Shown in pieces: positions 1 to 8,585 of a stretch of DNA of 44,148 bases; position 1 is the first letter of the stretch; each line of letters starts with the position of its first letter. Below the pieces are notes generated by a model. The model was given only the letters and a program-made list of their open reading frames with translations. It was not told the DNA's origin and did no database searches. Position numbers and translations under genes: made by a program. The stretch spans positions 1-44,148 of the forward strand of contig NZ_JAJNCZ010000018.1 in assembly GCF_021026345.1 (NCBI RefSeq). Direction: 5' to 3'. Source of the DNA: Rhizobium sp. GN54. GTDB taxonomy: Bacteria; Pseudomonadota; Alphaproteobacteria; Rhizobiales; Rhizobiaceae.

Positions 1-132
1 CGAAGCAAGCCAGGCATCGGCGATAGGGAGTCTATAGGAAATATTTGCCGCCTTGGCAGCATGACTGCGCTACTGCGGTCGACTTGTTTTACTTGACTCA
101 GACGGCCCCGTTACCGAAGTCCTAACCCTAGA

Positions 133-411
133 CTAGCTCTCGTCAGCGCCGCGGTCCACGACTGGTACCGTCAAGGCCTGGATCTTTGAGATTACCAGAT
201 CGAAAGTCTTGGGCTCCTCTAGTAATGCCATGTCGATATCGCCATTCTCGAGGGAACTCAGCATACTGGACTTGAATTTTTCGGCCGATTCAGTTCCCTC
301 ATGCGCTGCGATATGGTAAATCGCGTAGCCAATGCAAAGGTACAGGGTGTTCAAGATGATCTTGATTTGCCCAAGTTCTTCCCCGGCCACGCCGTCTGTT
401 TGGTATGCCAT
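133..411 (-). CDS. Small protein of unknown function (92 aa)
   Basis: I do not recognise this 92-residue protein. The start was placed at the ATG beginning MAYQTDG because an AGAGG Shine-Dalgarno lies 8 nt upstream, while the longer open frame adds a Cys/Arg-rich stretch that looks non-coding. The sequence has a short hydrophobic middle (around ILNTLYLCIGYAIYHIA, residues 18-34) and an acidic C-terminal half, with no signal peptide and no catalytic motif. It stands alone and is transcribed away from the oxidase operon. A possible general-stress promoter lies 49 nt upstream. It is probably a small stress-associated cytoplasmic or membrane-peripheral protein; the function is unknown. Confidence 0.6.
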   Translation of the reverse strand: MAYQTDGVAGEELGQIKIILNTLYLCIGYAIYHIAAHEGTESAEKFKSSMLSSLENGDIDMALLEEPKTFDLVISKIQALTVPVVDRGADES

Positions 412-923
412 TTTGAGACCTCTTGCTTTTGAATGATCGCAAATGGGGATGGTTATTTTAACTCCCGAAGTCCCGTAACGGTTCCCGTTGCCCCGCCTGC
501 AATGGCCCGAGTAGCTTAAACTGTCCGCCTTCCGCTTAGTGCTCAGAGAGCAGAAGTCTGGCCCATGCTCGCGACATTTTCTCCGTGCCGGTGCCAGCGA
601 TGTGGCAATCGTCATAAATCGATTTCGTCGAGAAGCGCGTTTGTATTCGCTTCCCCCCGAGGACTGCTGGGCTCCATTCGGCAGTCACGCGATAACCGAC
701 GTCGTGACGCTGCCTTGCCGACTCGACCAAAAGTCCACTTAAGTCGCCACCATCCGCCGATCGAGCGCTTTCCGAACCGGAAAACGCCAGGGCACGATGA
801 CCACGTTGTCGAATTCTCCCGATACGTCTTATCGTCTCGTGACGGTGCGTCGGTCGGGAGAAAGGGCACCGCTTATGCCCGTAACCTTGCCGAGACGGTC
901 CTGCGCTCCATATCGCCCAAGGC
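412..923. other. Non-coding stretch upstream of the oxidase operon
   Basis: Apart from the stress-type promoter at 460-485, I see no gene here. Open frames of 60-150 codons exist on both strands, but they overlap one another, have arginine/proline-rich translations and lack ribosome binding sites. The oxidase operon promoter must lie here, but no clear -35/-10 pair or FNR-type box could be picked out. Confidence 0.5.
460..485 (-). promoter_or_regulatory. Possible EcfG-type general stress promoter
   Basis: On the minus strand the sequence reads GGAAC, 17 nt, AGTT, ending 49 nt before the 92-aa gene. The family consensus is GGAAC-N16/17-CGTT, so the -35 is perfect and the -10 has one mismatch. 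This one is weaker than the copies near 7.1 and 11.85 kb. Confidence 0.45.
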
Positions 924-1925
924 ATGACCAATTGCAGCAAACGAAAGATTTCCGGACATCTTCCCATCGCGGTGTCGCTCGTCCTTGCCGGCTGCACCGG
1001 AAGTCAGTCGACACTCGATCCTGCGGGACAGGAGGCGGCAGAGGTCCATCACCTGTTCGTGGTGATGGTTATCGGAGGAGGGTTCATCTGGCTCGCTGTC
1101 ATCGGCCTGTTGCTGCATTCCTGTCGTGGCCAACGGCAAACCTGGTCGGAGGAGGGCGCGGGAAGGCTGATTGCCTGGGGCGGTGTCGCCTTTCCTGGCG
1201 TCGTACTCTTCGCGCTCCTCGTCTACGCGGTGTGGCTGATGCCATCGGTCCGGCCGTGGCTCGCCCGCACCGTCCCCGAACCCACACAGATCGAAGTGAC
1301 CGGCGAGCAGTTCTGGTGGCGGATACGCTATCCGGCCGAAGACGGAGTGGCGGGGTTCGAGACGTCAAACGAGTTGCGGCTGCCTGTGGGCGAACGCGTC
1401 GCATTCTCACTCCGTGCGGCGGATGTGATCCACTCCTTCTGGATTCCGTCTCTGGGAGGGAAAATGGACATGATCCCCGGCCGGACGAACGTGCTCTCGC
1501 TCTTGCCGACAAGGACCGGGGTGTTCAAAGCGCCATGCGCGGAATTCTGTGGGACCTCGCACACCTACATGGCCTTCTCGGTCGTGGTGATGGAACGCGA
1601 GGCCTATGACGACTGGCGGCGGAAGCAGGCGTCGGGACATCAGCCTGAAGGCAGCGAGGGCGAGCGACTGTTCATTCATCATGGCTGCGCGGCCTGTCAT
1701 TCAGTCAGGGGGACCACGCCGGTCGCAGCGCTCGGGCCGGATCTGACCCATTTTGCTGAACGCGAAACCGTCGGCGCAGGAACGCTGGCAAACACGCGCG
1801 AAAATGTTGGGCGGTTCATCCGCGATCCGTCCGCGATCAAGCCTGGAGCCCAAATGCCCGCCTTCGACATGGTGCCGCAAGGCGAGATCGCTGCGATATC
1901 CGAGTTCCTGGCGGGGCTGCGATGA
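924..1925 (+). CDS. coxB: Cytochrome c oxidase subunit II fused to a cytochrome c domain
   Basis: Electron-entry subunit of a haem-copper oxidase: it takes electrons from cytochrome c at a binuclear CuA centre outside the membrane. Residues 12-24 form a lipoprotein signal ending LAGC (Cys24), followed by two membrane segments (about 43-67 and 82-106). The CuA ligands are visible as His170, then Cys205, Cys209, His213 and Met216 in CAEFCGTSHTYM. The C-terminal domain has a haem c site, CAACH (255-259), with Met311 as likely axial ligand. This fused arrangement is that of caa3-type enzymes. The stop overlaps the next start (ATGA). It is the first gene of a five-gene operon like rhizobial coxMNOP. 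Confidence 0.93.
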   Translation: MTNCSKRKISGHLPIAVSLVLAGCTGSQSTLDPAGQEAAEVHHLFVVMVIGGGFIWLAVIGLLLHSCRGQRQTWSEEGAGRLIAWGGVAFPGVVLFALLVYAVWLMPSVRPWLARTVPEPTQIEVTGEQFWWRIRYPAEDGVAGFETSNELRLPVGERVAFSLRAADVIHSFWIPSLGGKMDMIPGRTNVLSLLPTRTGVFKAPCAEFCGTSHTYMAFSVVVMEREAYDDWRRKQASGHQPEGSEGERLFIHHGCAACHSVRGTTPVAALGPDLTHFAERETVGAGTLANTRENVGRFIRDPSAIKPGAQMPAFDMVPQGEIAAISEFLAGLR

Positions 1926-4441
1926 CCGACGTCAGTGTCACGGAGCTGAGCCGGGAAGAGCGCGAGGCGCAGGAGCGGGAGCTGCGCGAAGTCTGGCGGA
2001 CACCGTCGGGCTGGCGCTACTGGACATCCGTCAACAACACCGAGATCGGTCTCTGGTACGGTGCCGCCGCCTTCATCTTCATGCTATTCGCAGGCGTTCT
2101 GGCCCTGCTTGTCCGCGTCCAGCTCGCAGTGCCTGAGAACAGGTTCCTTTCGGCCGACGTCTTCAACCAGGCCTTCACACTGCACGGCACGGTGATGATG
2201 TTCCTGTTCGCCGTGCCGATCTTCGAGGCCGTCGCGATCTTTCTCCTGCCATCGATGCTGGGAGCACGCGAGCTGCCGTTCCCGCGCCTGTCCGCCTTCG
2301 GCTTCTGGAGCTTCGCGCTCGGCGGCGTCTTCGTGTGCGGCTCGATCTTCTTCGGCGCGGCCCCCAATACGGGCTGGTTCATGTATCCTCCGCTTGCGAC
2401 CGACAAGGAGTATTCCGGGATCGGTGCCGATATCTGGCTGCTCGGGCTGTCCTTCATCGAAGTCGCCTCCATCGCCGCGGCGGTCGAACTGATCGTCGGC
2501 ATCATGAAGTGCCGGGCACCCGGCATGCGCATCAACATGATGCCGCTCTTTGCCTGGTATCTCCTGATCGTGGCCGGGATGATCCTCTTCGCCTTCCCGC
2601 CGCTGATCGCCGGCGACATCCTGTTCGAGATGGAGCGGATGTTCGACTGGCCGTTCTTCGATGCCGAGCGCGGCGGCGATCCGCTGCTGTGGCAACATCT
2701 CTTCTGGATCTTCGGACATCCGGAGGTCTACATCATCTTCCTGCCGGCAATCGCGATCATGGCGATGATCGTGCCCACTTTCGCCCAGCGCCCGATCGTC
2801 GGTTACTCCTGGATCGTGCTCGCGGCCGTTGGCACCGGCTTCCTCAGCTTCGGCCTCTGGGTGCACCACATGTTCACCACCGGGTTGCCGCAGATCTCGC
2901 TCGCCTTCTTCTCTGCTGCGTCAGAGGCGGTCGCGATCCCCACGGGGGTGCAGATCTTCGTCTTCATCGCGACGCTGCTCGCCGGGCGCGTGATCTTTTC
3001 CGTTCCGATGCTGTTTGGGGCCGGCGGCCTTGCCATCTTCGTGATCGGTGGGTTGACGGGCGTCATGGTCGCGCTTGTGCCCTTCGACTGGCAGGCCCAC
3101 GACACCTATTTCGTCGTCGCCCACCTGCACTACGTCCTGATCGGCGGCATGCTGTTTCCTGTTGTCGCCGGCATCTACTACTATTACCCGCTCATCAACG
3201 CCCGGAGGCTCTCGGATCGGCTCGGAAAGATCGCCTTCTGGCTGATGTTCGTAGGCTTCAACGTCGCATTCTTCCCGATGCATCTGTCAGGCCTGCGGGG
3301 CATGCCGCGCCGGGTCTTCACCTATCCCGCCGACATCGGATGGGACTGGTTCAACCTTATCTCCACCATCGGAGCCTTCATTTTCGCCGCGGGTGTCGCC
3401 GTGGTCGTGATCGACGTCGTCCGGCCGAAGCATCGACAACCCAAGCAGGAGATGAACCCCTGGAACGCCGGTACGCTGGAATGGATCAGCGAACCTGAGG
3501 AAAGCTGGGGGGTGCGTTCGATCCCCATCATCAAGAGCCGCTATCCGATCTGGGATCAGCCGGGCCTGCTCGACGACATCAAGGCGGGACGCTACTACCT
3601 TCCGGACGCGCAGGACGGGGCCCGCGAGACCCTGGTGACATCGGTGCTGGACGCGCGCCCCCTGCAGTGCCTTCGCGTCGGTGGCACGTCGATTCTGACG
3701 ATGGTCGCCGCATTCTCGCTCGGTGGTGTCTTCATTGCCCTGACGTTCCACTGGTGGATTCTGACGCTCGTCTGCGCGGTCCTCACGATCGCCGCGATCA
3801 TCGCCTGGCTCTGGACCGGGACGGCGGAAATCCCCCGTTTGGAAGAACGCGACATCGGTCTTGGCAAGACGTTGCCCCTCTACAGCTCCGGACCGCAATC
3901 CGTCGGCTGGTGGGGGATGTTCATCACCATGGCGGGCGACAGCACGGCCTATGCCAGCCTGATGTTCGGCTACTTCTTCTACTGGACGATCCATGACGAC
4001 TTTACCGCCGGGCATGCCGGCCCGGGTATCGGCTGGCCGATCCTCGCAGCGGCCCTGTTTGTGTTCGCTTGGTTTGCGATGTTGCTGGCGCGCCGCGTCA
4101 ACGCCGCTGACCGTCCGGGAATGACACGTGCGGCGCTGATATCATCGGCATTGCTGACTGTGGCCGGATGTATTGCCGGGCTGGCCGGGCCGCATTTTTA
4201 CGCGATGGATCCGACAGCGCATGTCTATCCCGCAATCGTCTGGGTCGTAGCCATCTGGACGGTCGTACATGCTGCCGTGGCGATCGTCATGCAGGCCTAC
4301 TGTCTTGCCCGCAGCCTTGCCGGGCGAATGAGCGCGCGGCACGACATGGATCTGCAGAATGTCGTGCTCTACTGGCATTTCCTCGTCATCACGGCCATCA
4401 CGTCGTTCGGCGTGCTCGGCCTGTTTCCGGCGGTGAGGTGA
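1922..4441 (+). CDS. coxA: Cytochrome c oxidase subunit I-III fusion
   Basis: Catalytic core that reduces O2 to water and pumps protons across the inner membrane. At 839 aa it is far longer than subunit I alone (about 530-560 aa) because a subunit III-like multi-membrane region follows from about residue 560. Subunit I hallmarks are haem a ligand His88 in LHGTVMM, the CuB/Tyr motif GHPEVY (265-270) with the channel glutamate, the CuB pair HH (315-316), and HDTYFVVAHLHYVL (393-406) with the remaining haem ligands. The start overlaps the CoxB stop, indicating translational coupling. I/III fusions are known in caa3 oxidases. The downstream genes continue the operon after 4 nt. Confidence 0.95.
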   Translation: MTDVSVTELSREEREAQERELREVWRTPSGWRYWTSVNNTEIGLWYGAAAFIFMLFAGVLALLVRVQLAVPENRFLSADVFNQAFTLHGTVMMFLFAVPIFEAVAIFLLPSMLGARELPFPRLSAFGFWSFALGGVFVCGSIFFGAAPNTGWFMYPPLATDKEYSGIGADIWLLGLSFIEVASIAAAVELIVGIMKCRAPGMRINMMPLFAWYLLIVAGMILFAFPPLIAGDILFEMERMFDWPFFDAERGGDPLLWQHLFWIFGHPEVYIIFLPAIAIMAMIVPTFAQRPIVGYSWIVLAAVGTGFLSFGLWVHHMFTTGLPQISLAFFSAASEAVAIPTGVQIFVFIATLLAGRVIFSVPMLFGAGGLAIFVIGGLTGVMVALVPFDWQAHDTYFVVAHLHYVLIGGMLFPVVAGIYYYYPLINARRLSDRLGKIAFWLMFVGFNVAFFPMHLSGLRGMPRRVFTYPADIGWDWFNLISTIGAFIFAAGVAVVVIDVVRPKHRQPKQEMNPWNAGTLEWISEPEESWGVRSIPIIKSRYPIWDQPGLLDDIKAGRYYLPDAQDGARETLVTSVLDARPLQCLRVGGTSILTMVAAFSLGGVFIALTFHWWILTLVCAVLTIAAIIAWLWTGTAEIPRLEERDIGLGKTLPLYSSGPQSVGWWGMFITMAGDSTAYASLMFGYFFYWTIHDDFTAGHAGPGIGWPILAAALFVFAWFAMLLARRVNAADRPGMTRAALISSALLTVAGCIAGLAGPHFYAMDPTAHVYPAIVWVVAIWTVVHAAVAIVMQAYCLARSLAGRMSARHDMDLQNVVLYWHFLVITAITSFGVLGLFPAVR

Positions 4442-4445
4442 CGCG

Positions 4446-4826
4446 ATGCGGCTGTTTCCCAAGGAAGTCGAGAGCCTCTGGACGCTTTTCACAGGACCGA
4501 GCATCTGGGCGGCGCATTTCCTGGGGTGCTCTATCGCCGTGGCGGTCTACTGCGAGAAGGCCGGAGAGGCCCCAATCACGTTCGCGCAGATGCGTCTTTT
4601 TCTCGTTCTGATCACGCTTCTTGCGCTTGCTGGCATCGTGCTTTCGGCCTGGCTCGCCTGGCGCCAATGGGGCTTCGGCAGCGGCGATCCACCGCACGAC
4701 GCGCCGACCCGCGAGGATCGGCTGCTGTTCCAGGGCTTTGCGACACTTCTTTTGTCGGGGCTTAGCTTCGTCGCCGTGCTGTTTGTCGCCGTTCCCCTGG
4801 TCCTCATCGAGGCGTGCCAGCCATGA
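4446..4826 (+). CDS. Small membrane protein of the oxidase operon
   Basis: A 126-aa protein with three predicted membrane segments: about 16-36 (WAAHFLGCSIAVAVYC), 48-70 and 97-121. It begins 4 nt after the subunit I-III stop and its own stop overlaps the CtaG-like start (ATGA), so it is a fixed member of the operon. I do not recognise a family. Its size and position suit a small accessory or subunit IV-like component of the oxidase, but nothing in it binds metal or haem in a recognisable way. A membrane role with the oxidase is inferred from context only. Confidence 0.75.
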   Translation: MRLFPKEVESLWTLFTGPSIWAAHFLGCSIAVAVYCEKAGEAPITFAQMRLFLVLITLLALAGIVLSAWLAWRQWGFGSGDPPHDAPTREDRLLFQGFATLLLSGLSFVAVLFVAVPLVLIEACQP

Positions 4827-5461
4827 GGACCGTTGCGCTCCTCACCGGATGTCTGTTGCTCGCGATCCTGCCGATTGCGCTCTACGCCTCTTTCGGCGGC
4901 GGCTCGTTCACCGTGCACATGATCCTGCATATGGGCATCGTCGCCGTGGCAGCACCGCTTCTCGCCTACGGCCTGCTCGGCACGGGGATCGACATCCCGC
5001 GGAAAACCGTGTGTATGACACCCGTGCTCGCATCCGTGATCGAACTGATCGTGGTGTGGCTTTGGCACGTTCCGGCACTTCGGGCGATGGCGGATGCCAG
5101 CGCTCACGTCTCGATGCTGGAACTCTTCAGTTTCCTCGTCGCCGGCTTGCTGCTCTGGTTTGCCTGCCTTCGGCCGGAGCGGGACGGCGAGGGGCGGCTG
5201 GCCGGCACTATGGGGCTTCTCTTTACTTCGATGCACATGACGCTGCTTGGCGTTCTGCTCGCCCTTGCGCCGCGATCCCCTTACGGCGGGGGAGAGGTCA
5301 GTTGCTTCGGCATTCCGCTCGATGCGGCGTCCGACCAGCAGATCGGTGGCGTGGTGATGCTCGTCGTGGGAGCCGCGTCCTACCTTATCGGCGGGGTCGC
5401 TCTGCTTTCCGGCGTGCTCCGGATCGAAGGCGACGTCGCGCGCGAGGATCCGCGATGGTGA
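4823..5461 (+). CDS. ctaG: CtaG-like cytochrome c oxidase assembly protein
   Basis: A polytopic membrane protein of 212 aa, resembling the caa3-type CtaG family that helps build the copper centres of haem-copper oxidases. This is not the Cox11-type CtaG. Histidine-bearing membrane segments are typical of the family: HMILHMG (about 32-38), WLWHVPALRAM near 90, and SMHMTLLG near 137. I chose the ATG overlapping the upstream stop (ATGA) over a GTG three codons earlier. The stop overlaps the cytochrome gene start by several bases. Five to six membrane helices can be read. The alternative is a more general DUF1404-like membrane protein, but the context argues for assembly. Confidence 0.8.
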   Translation: MRTVALLTGCLLLAILPIALYASFGGGSFTVHMILHMGIVAVAAPLLAYGLLGTGIDIPRKTVCMTPVLASVIELIVVWLWHVPALRAMADASAHVSMLELFSFLVAGLLLWFACLRPERDGEGRLAGTMGLLFTSMHMTLLGVLLALAPRSPYGGGEVSCFGIPLDAASDQQIGGVVMLVVGAASYLIGGVALLSGVLRIEGDVAREDPRW

Positions 5462-6546
5462 TCGGACGAAAGCATCTTGCCGCTCTGGTTCTCGGAGCCG
5501 CGCTGGCTGGGTTGGTGCTTGTTTGGTCCGGCGTGATCGGCATCGGCGCGAGCACCGGCCACTGGAAGGTCACCGACTGGTTCCTGCACTGGGCGATGCG
5601 GTCCTCCGTCCGGACCGCTGCGATCGGCACCGACGTTCCACCTCTTTACGAGGGCATGCTGCCAATGGCGGCGGGGCACTTTGAGAGCGGCTGCGCCCTT
5701 TGCCACGGCTCGCCCGCGACGCCGCCGCCCAGAAGTGTGCGTGGCATGCTGCCGGTGCCGCCCGATCTGAAGGAGAAAATATCGACCTGGACCGACGCCG
5801 AGCTCTTCCAGATCGTGCAGCATGGGGTGCGCTTCACGGGCATGCCATCATGGCCCGTCGCGGAGCGCGAGGACGAGGTCTGGGCCATGGTGGCCTTTCT
5901 CCGGCGCTATCCGGAACTCGATACCGCATCCTATCGACGCCTTGCGGGCCACGCAGCCCACCAGTCCCGCGATCAGGAGCGGGTGCTGGAGACCTGCAAC
6001 GGCTGCCATGCGCCGGACCGGCTCGATCGCGACAGCCTCATCCCACGTCTCGACGGCCAATCACAGACCTATCTGAGGGATAGTCTGGCGGCTTATGCGG
6101 AGGGAACGCGGCCGAGCGGCGTCATGGCCGTCGCCATCCAGTCGCTGAACGAGCAGGAGCGCGAGGCGCTGGCGGCGCATTTTGCGGAGCGGAGCCCGAT
6201 CGGCGTGAATAATGGTGCGCCGTCGGTGGAGTTCGACCGGGGCGAGCAGATCGCAAGATCTGGCGATCCGCAACGACGCATCCCCGCTTGCTTGTCCTGC
6301 CACGACCGGGAAAACGCCAACCCGGCCTATCCGAGGCTCGCGGGACAGCCCACGGCCTATCTCGCCGCCCAGCTTCGCCTATTTGTCGAGGAAAAACGGG
6401 GAGGCGGACTCTATCGCGCGCTGATGACAAAGGTCGCGGCCAATCTGGACGAACGAGACATCGACGCCGTGGCCACATACTTCTGGGCGAGCGATCCGGG
6501 CGCAAATGCTGGTAGCGGATCGGTGGACGGCAGTGCAGGCCAGTGA
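5455..6546 (+). CDS. Membrane-anchored tri-haem cytochrome c
   Basis: A 363-aa c-type cytochrome with an N-terminal membrane anchor (about residues 7-31) and three haem-binding CxxCH motifs: CALCH (80-84), CNGCH (181-185) and CLSCH (279-283). Each lies in its own cytochrome c-like domain. Domain 1 has a GMPSWP motif (129-134) with the probable axial Met. The gene overlaps the CtaG-like gene and ends the operon. The likely role is to carry electrons from the bc1 complex or a dehydrogenase to the oxidase at the periplasmic face. The architecture resembles cytochrome subunits of alcohol or aldehyde dehydrogenases, but no dehydrogenase gene is present. The start ATG overlaps the previous stop. 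Confidence 0.9.
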   Translation: MVIGRKHLAALVLGAALAGLVLVWSGVIGIGASTGHWKVTDWFLHWAMRSSVRTAAIGTDVPPLYEGMLPMAAGHFESGCALCHGSPATPPPRSVRGMLPVPPDLKEKISTWTDAELFQIVQHGVRFTGMPSWPVAEREDEVWAMVAFLRRYPELDTASYRRLAGHAAHQSRDQERVLETCNGCHAPDRLDRDSLIPRLDGQSQTYLRDSLAAYAEGTRPSGVMAVAIQSLNEQEREALAAHFAERSPIGVNNGAPSVEFDRGEQIARSGDPQRRIPACLSCHDRENANPAYPRLAGQPTAYLAAQLRLFVEEKRGGGLYRALMTKVAANLDERDIDAVATYFWASDPGANAGSGSVDGSAGQ

Positions 6547-6602
6547 CCACGCCACGCGGAATTGGCGCGCTTCGAAACACAATCTCGCTGCAACGCGTAA
6601 AT

Positions 6603-7043
6603 CTAGTCGAGATCGATGAGGGCCAGACCGAGGTCGCGCCTGTGCTTGCGGCGCAAGCGGGCGGGCGTCTCCCGGATCACAACCTCCAAAGTGGGGCGAA
6701 CCTGTCCTTGAACGAAATGCCCACCCCTGGTGCTGCCGTCCGACAGACCCAACACCGCATGCAGATGTAGGCTCGCGCTTCCGTCGTCTGCAATCGCGAC
6801 GTCTCCCATGAGGCTTAGGGCCTCCGATTGCTCGTCAACATGAATGTTGCGGTATTCCTTTGTCTCGACCTCAAAGAACGCAATCGTGGCGGACTGGAAT
6901 GCGCCAATTGCCGTGACTGAGGCGGCCGCGATCCCTTGTTCGTTCGCGAACGTACTGATGCTCGAGAAGGCTTCTTCTCCGGTGTCCATGACAAGGATGA
7001 AAGCGCGCTCGCCCGCGTCTTCGGCCAAAAGTTTGTGTCTCAT
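6603..7043 (-). CDS. PCC/DUF296-domain protein
   Basis: A 146-aa protein of the PCC (plants and prokaryotes conserved, DUF296) family. The typical core is visible: ERAFILVMDTGEE, then the histidine cluster SLHLHAVLGLSDG, then GGHFVQGQVRPTLEVVI. Family members form trimers; in plants the domain accompanies AT-hooks, while the bacterial role is undefined. The ATG is preceded by GGAAGGA at about 8 nt. The upstream extension of the open frame was rejected. It lies convergent to the cytochrome gene with 56 nt between, and divergent from the 78-aa gene. A degenerate EcfG-type promoter lies upstream. Confidence 0.82.
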   Translation of the reverse strand: MRHKLLAEDAGERAFILVMDTGEEAFSSISTFANEQGIAAASVTAIGAFQSATIAFFEVETKEYRNIHVDEQSEALSLMGDVAIADDGSASLHLHAVLGLSDGSTRGGHFVQGQVRPTLEVVIRETPARLRRKHRRDLGLALIDLD

Positions 7044-7074
7044 GCGATCGGTCCTTCCCAGTTTCTCTGTCCAG

Positions 7075-7100
7075 AAGGTCCGAACCCCTCCTCGGGTTCC
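7075..7100 (-). promoter_or_regulatory. Weak EcfG-like promoter for the PCC gene
   Basis: The minus strand reads GGAAC, 17 nt, CCTT, 32 nt before the PCC gene start. The -35 is exact and the -10 matches only at the TT and first C. It is reported because a perfect promoter of the same class faces the other way 25 nt further on. Confidence 0.33.
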
Positions 7101-7125
7101 CAACGGCTCCCTCCAATCTGCATGT

Positions 7126-7151
7126 GGAACTTCGCCTTCACCTGCCTCGTT
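7126..7151 (+). promoter_or_regulatory. EcfG-type general stress promoter
   Basis: GGAAC at 7126-7130, 17 nt, CGTT at 7148-7151: an exact match to the alphaproteobacterial EcfG sigma-factor consensus. It lies 35 nt before the ATG of the 78-aa gene and probably also drives the SDR gene after it. Confidence 0.72.
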
Positions 7152-7185
7152 GCGCTTTAATCAACGATCGGAAGGAGGCGCTGAG

Positions 7186-7422
7186 ATGGGCTATTCCCTG
7201 AAAGACCTGGACGAAGAGGAAATCCTCTGGCTGAGGCGTATCGCAGATGGTCGCGTTCACGTCGTCCCAACTGACATGGCCGAACGGTTGCATTCACTCG
7301 GCCTCGCGGTGCAGGACTCACCAGACGTGGCGGGCGACCAGGGGCTTGGCACCAGGATCAATGAGGATGGGTTGTCGCTGCTGGCGGAGGAGCAGCCTGA
7401 GAGCGCGCAGGATGAACCGTAG
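7186..7422 (+). CDS. Small acidic protein of unknown function (78 aa)
   Basis: A 78-aa acidic protein starting MGYSLKDLDEEE. The start is fixed by a strong GGAAGGAGG about 8 nt before the ATG. The longer open frame in the same phase runs backwards through the divergent promoter region and is discarded. The composition is rich in Asp/Glu/Leu, with no membrane segment or signal peptide. The middle (EEILWLRRIADGRVHVVP) could form a small helix-strand unit. It sits directly behind a perfect stress promoter and 123 nt ahead of the SDR gene. No family is recognised; induction in stationary or osmotic stress is inferred from the promoter. Confidence 0.7.
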   Translation: MGYSLKDLDEEEILWLRRIADGRVHVVPTDMAERLHSLGLAVQDSPDVAGDQGLGTRINEDGLSLLAEEQPESAQDEP

Positions 7423-7545
7423 CAGGTCGTGATCGCGCTGCGCAACAACGCGCCAGCGCGACGAATCTCTGGAAGATTCTTCCGGGAGGCAACAATTGTC
7501 GTGCCAGGCCGTTTTGCGTCTTATCGAATGGGAAGGGAGCAGGTG

Positions 7546-8502
7546 ATGTCATCGACAGCGACAGCCAGAAAGCAGCGTACTATTCAGAAGCAGATCGACA
7601 AAGCTGACCGGAAGGGTCCGCGGAAAAAGGAGGAGGCCATGCAAGCCGGCGCGCGGCCTTATCCTGTGCCGCCATTGCCGAAGGTCCACCAGAAAAAGCC
7701 CGGATTCGAGAAGGCGCTGCCGCTGCAGCCCCTGTACGACGCTCCGTTTTACCGCGGCTCCGAAAAACTGAAGGACAAGGTGGCCCTCATCACTGGCGGC
7801 GATTCGGGGATAGGCAGGTCGGTTGCAATCCTGTTCGCGCGGGAAGGGGCTGACGTTGCCATCATACATCTCGACGAGCGTGAGGACGCGGAGACTACCC
7901 GCGCGGCGGTCGAGAAGGAAGGCGCGAGATGCGTCGTGATCAAGGGCGACGTCAAGGACTCCGAGTTTTGCAGGCGGGCGGTTGAGCAGACGGTGCAGCA
8001 ACTCGGCGGACTGGACGTATTAGTCAATAACGCCGCCTTCCAGCTGCATACCGGAGATATCGAGGACCTGTCGGATGAGCATTTCGACGAGACGCTCAAG
8101 ACCAACCTGTACGGTTACTTCTACCTGGCAAAGGCCGCGGTACCGCACATGAGCAACGGGGCTGCGATAATCAACACAGGCTCGGTCACGGGCCTTAAGG
8201 GGTCTAAGGAACTGCTCGACTACTCTATGACCAAGGGTGGAATACACGCTTTCACCCGCGCCCTCGGCGCGCAGCTTGTCGACAAGGGAATTCGCGTCAA
8301 CGCAGTGGCACCGGGGCCGGTCTGGACCCCGCTCAATCCCTCGGACAAGTGCGCAGAAGACGTTGCAAGATTTGGCGCCAACACGCCGATGAGACGACCG
8401 GCGCAGCCCGAGGAGATCGCGCCGGCCTACGTATTTCTGGCGTCCCCGCAGACGTCGAGCTACATCACGGGCGAGATTCTGCCAATCGTCGGCGGCTACT
8501 AA
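7546..8502 (+). CDS. SDR-family oxidoreductase, general-stress type
   Basis: A 318-aa NAD(P)-dependent short-chain dehydrogenase/reductase. The cofactor motif TGGDSGIG is at 83-90, NNAA at 161-164, catalytic Ser213, and the YxxxK pair Tyr226/Lys230. The first 70 residues form a basic, proline-rich extension (LYDAPFYRGSEKLKDK precedes the fold). This is typical of the YhdF/YhxC/YghA-like stress SDRs, which are longer than the usual 250 aa. The ATG was chosen because GGAAGGGAG lies just upstream; an upstream in-frame start adds 39 residues without support. The substrate is unknown. It probably shares the stress promoter at 7126 with the preceding small gene. Confidence 0.9.
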   Translation: MSSTATARKQRTIQKQIDKADRKGPRKKEEAMQAGARPYPVPPLPKVHQKKPGFEKALPLQPLYDAPFYRGSEKLKDKVALITGGDSGIGRSVAILFAREGADVAIIHLDEREDAETTRAAVEKEGARCVVIKGDVKDSEFCRRAVEQTVQQLGGLDVLVNNAAFQLHTGDIEDLSDEHFDETLKTNLYGYFYLAKAAVPHMSNGAAIINTGSVTGLKGSKELLDYSMTKGGIHAFTRALGAQLVDKGIRVNAVAPGPVWTPLNPSDKCAEDVARFGANTPMRRPAQPEEIAPAYVFLASPQTSSYITGEILPIVGGY

Positions 8503-8516
8503 TCGTTTGTCTATGG

Positions 8517-8541
8517 CGAGTGGCGCAGCCCGCGCCACTCG
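8517..8541 (+). terminator. Strong hairpin after the SDR gene
   Basis: A perfect 10-bp stem, CGAGTGGCGC with GCGCCACTCG, closes a 5-nt loop 14 nt after the SDR stop. No U-run follows, so it may act as a transcript-end stabiliser or a weak terminator rather than a classic intrinsic terminator. Confidence 0.5.
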
Positions 8542-8585
8542 GCACAATGATGGAACCATTCCGACCCCAGACAATTCCATCCTGC

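Noticed and set aside
536-997. Minus-strand and plus-strand frames in the region before the oxidase operon
   Set aside because: They overlap one another, lack ribosome binding sites and show no recognisable motif.
4621-5454. N-terminal extension of the tri-haem cytochrome frame by 278 codons
   Set aside because: It overlaps the small membrane and CtaG-like genes and is Arg-rich without hydrophobic pattern; the ATG at 5455 is followed by a proper membrane anchor.
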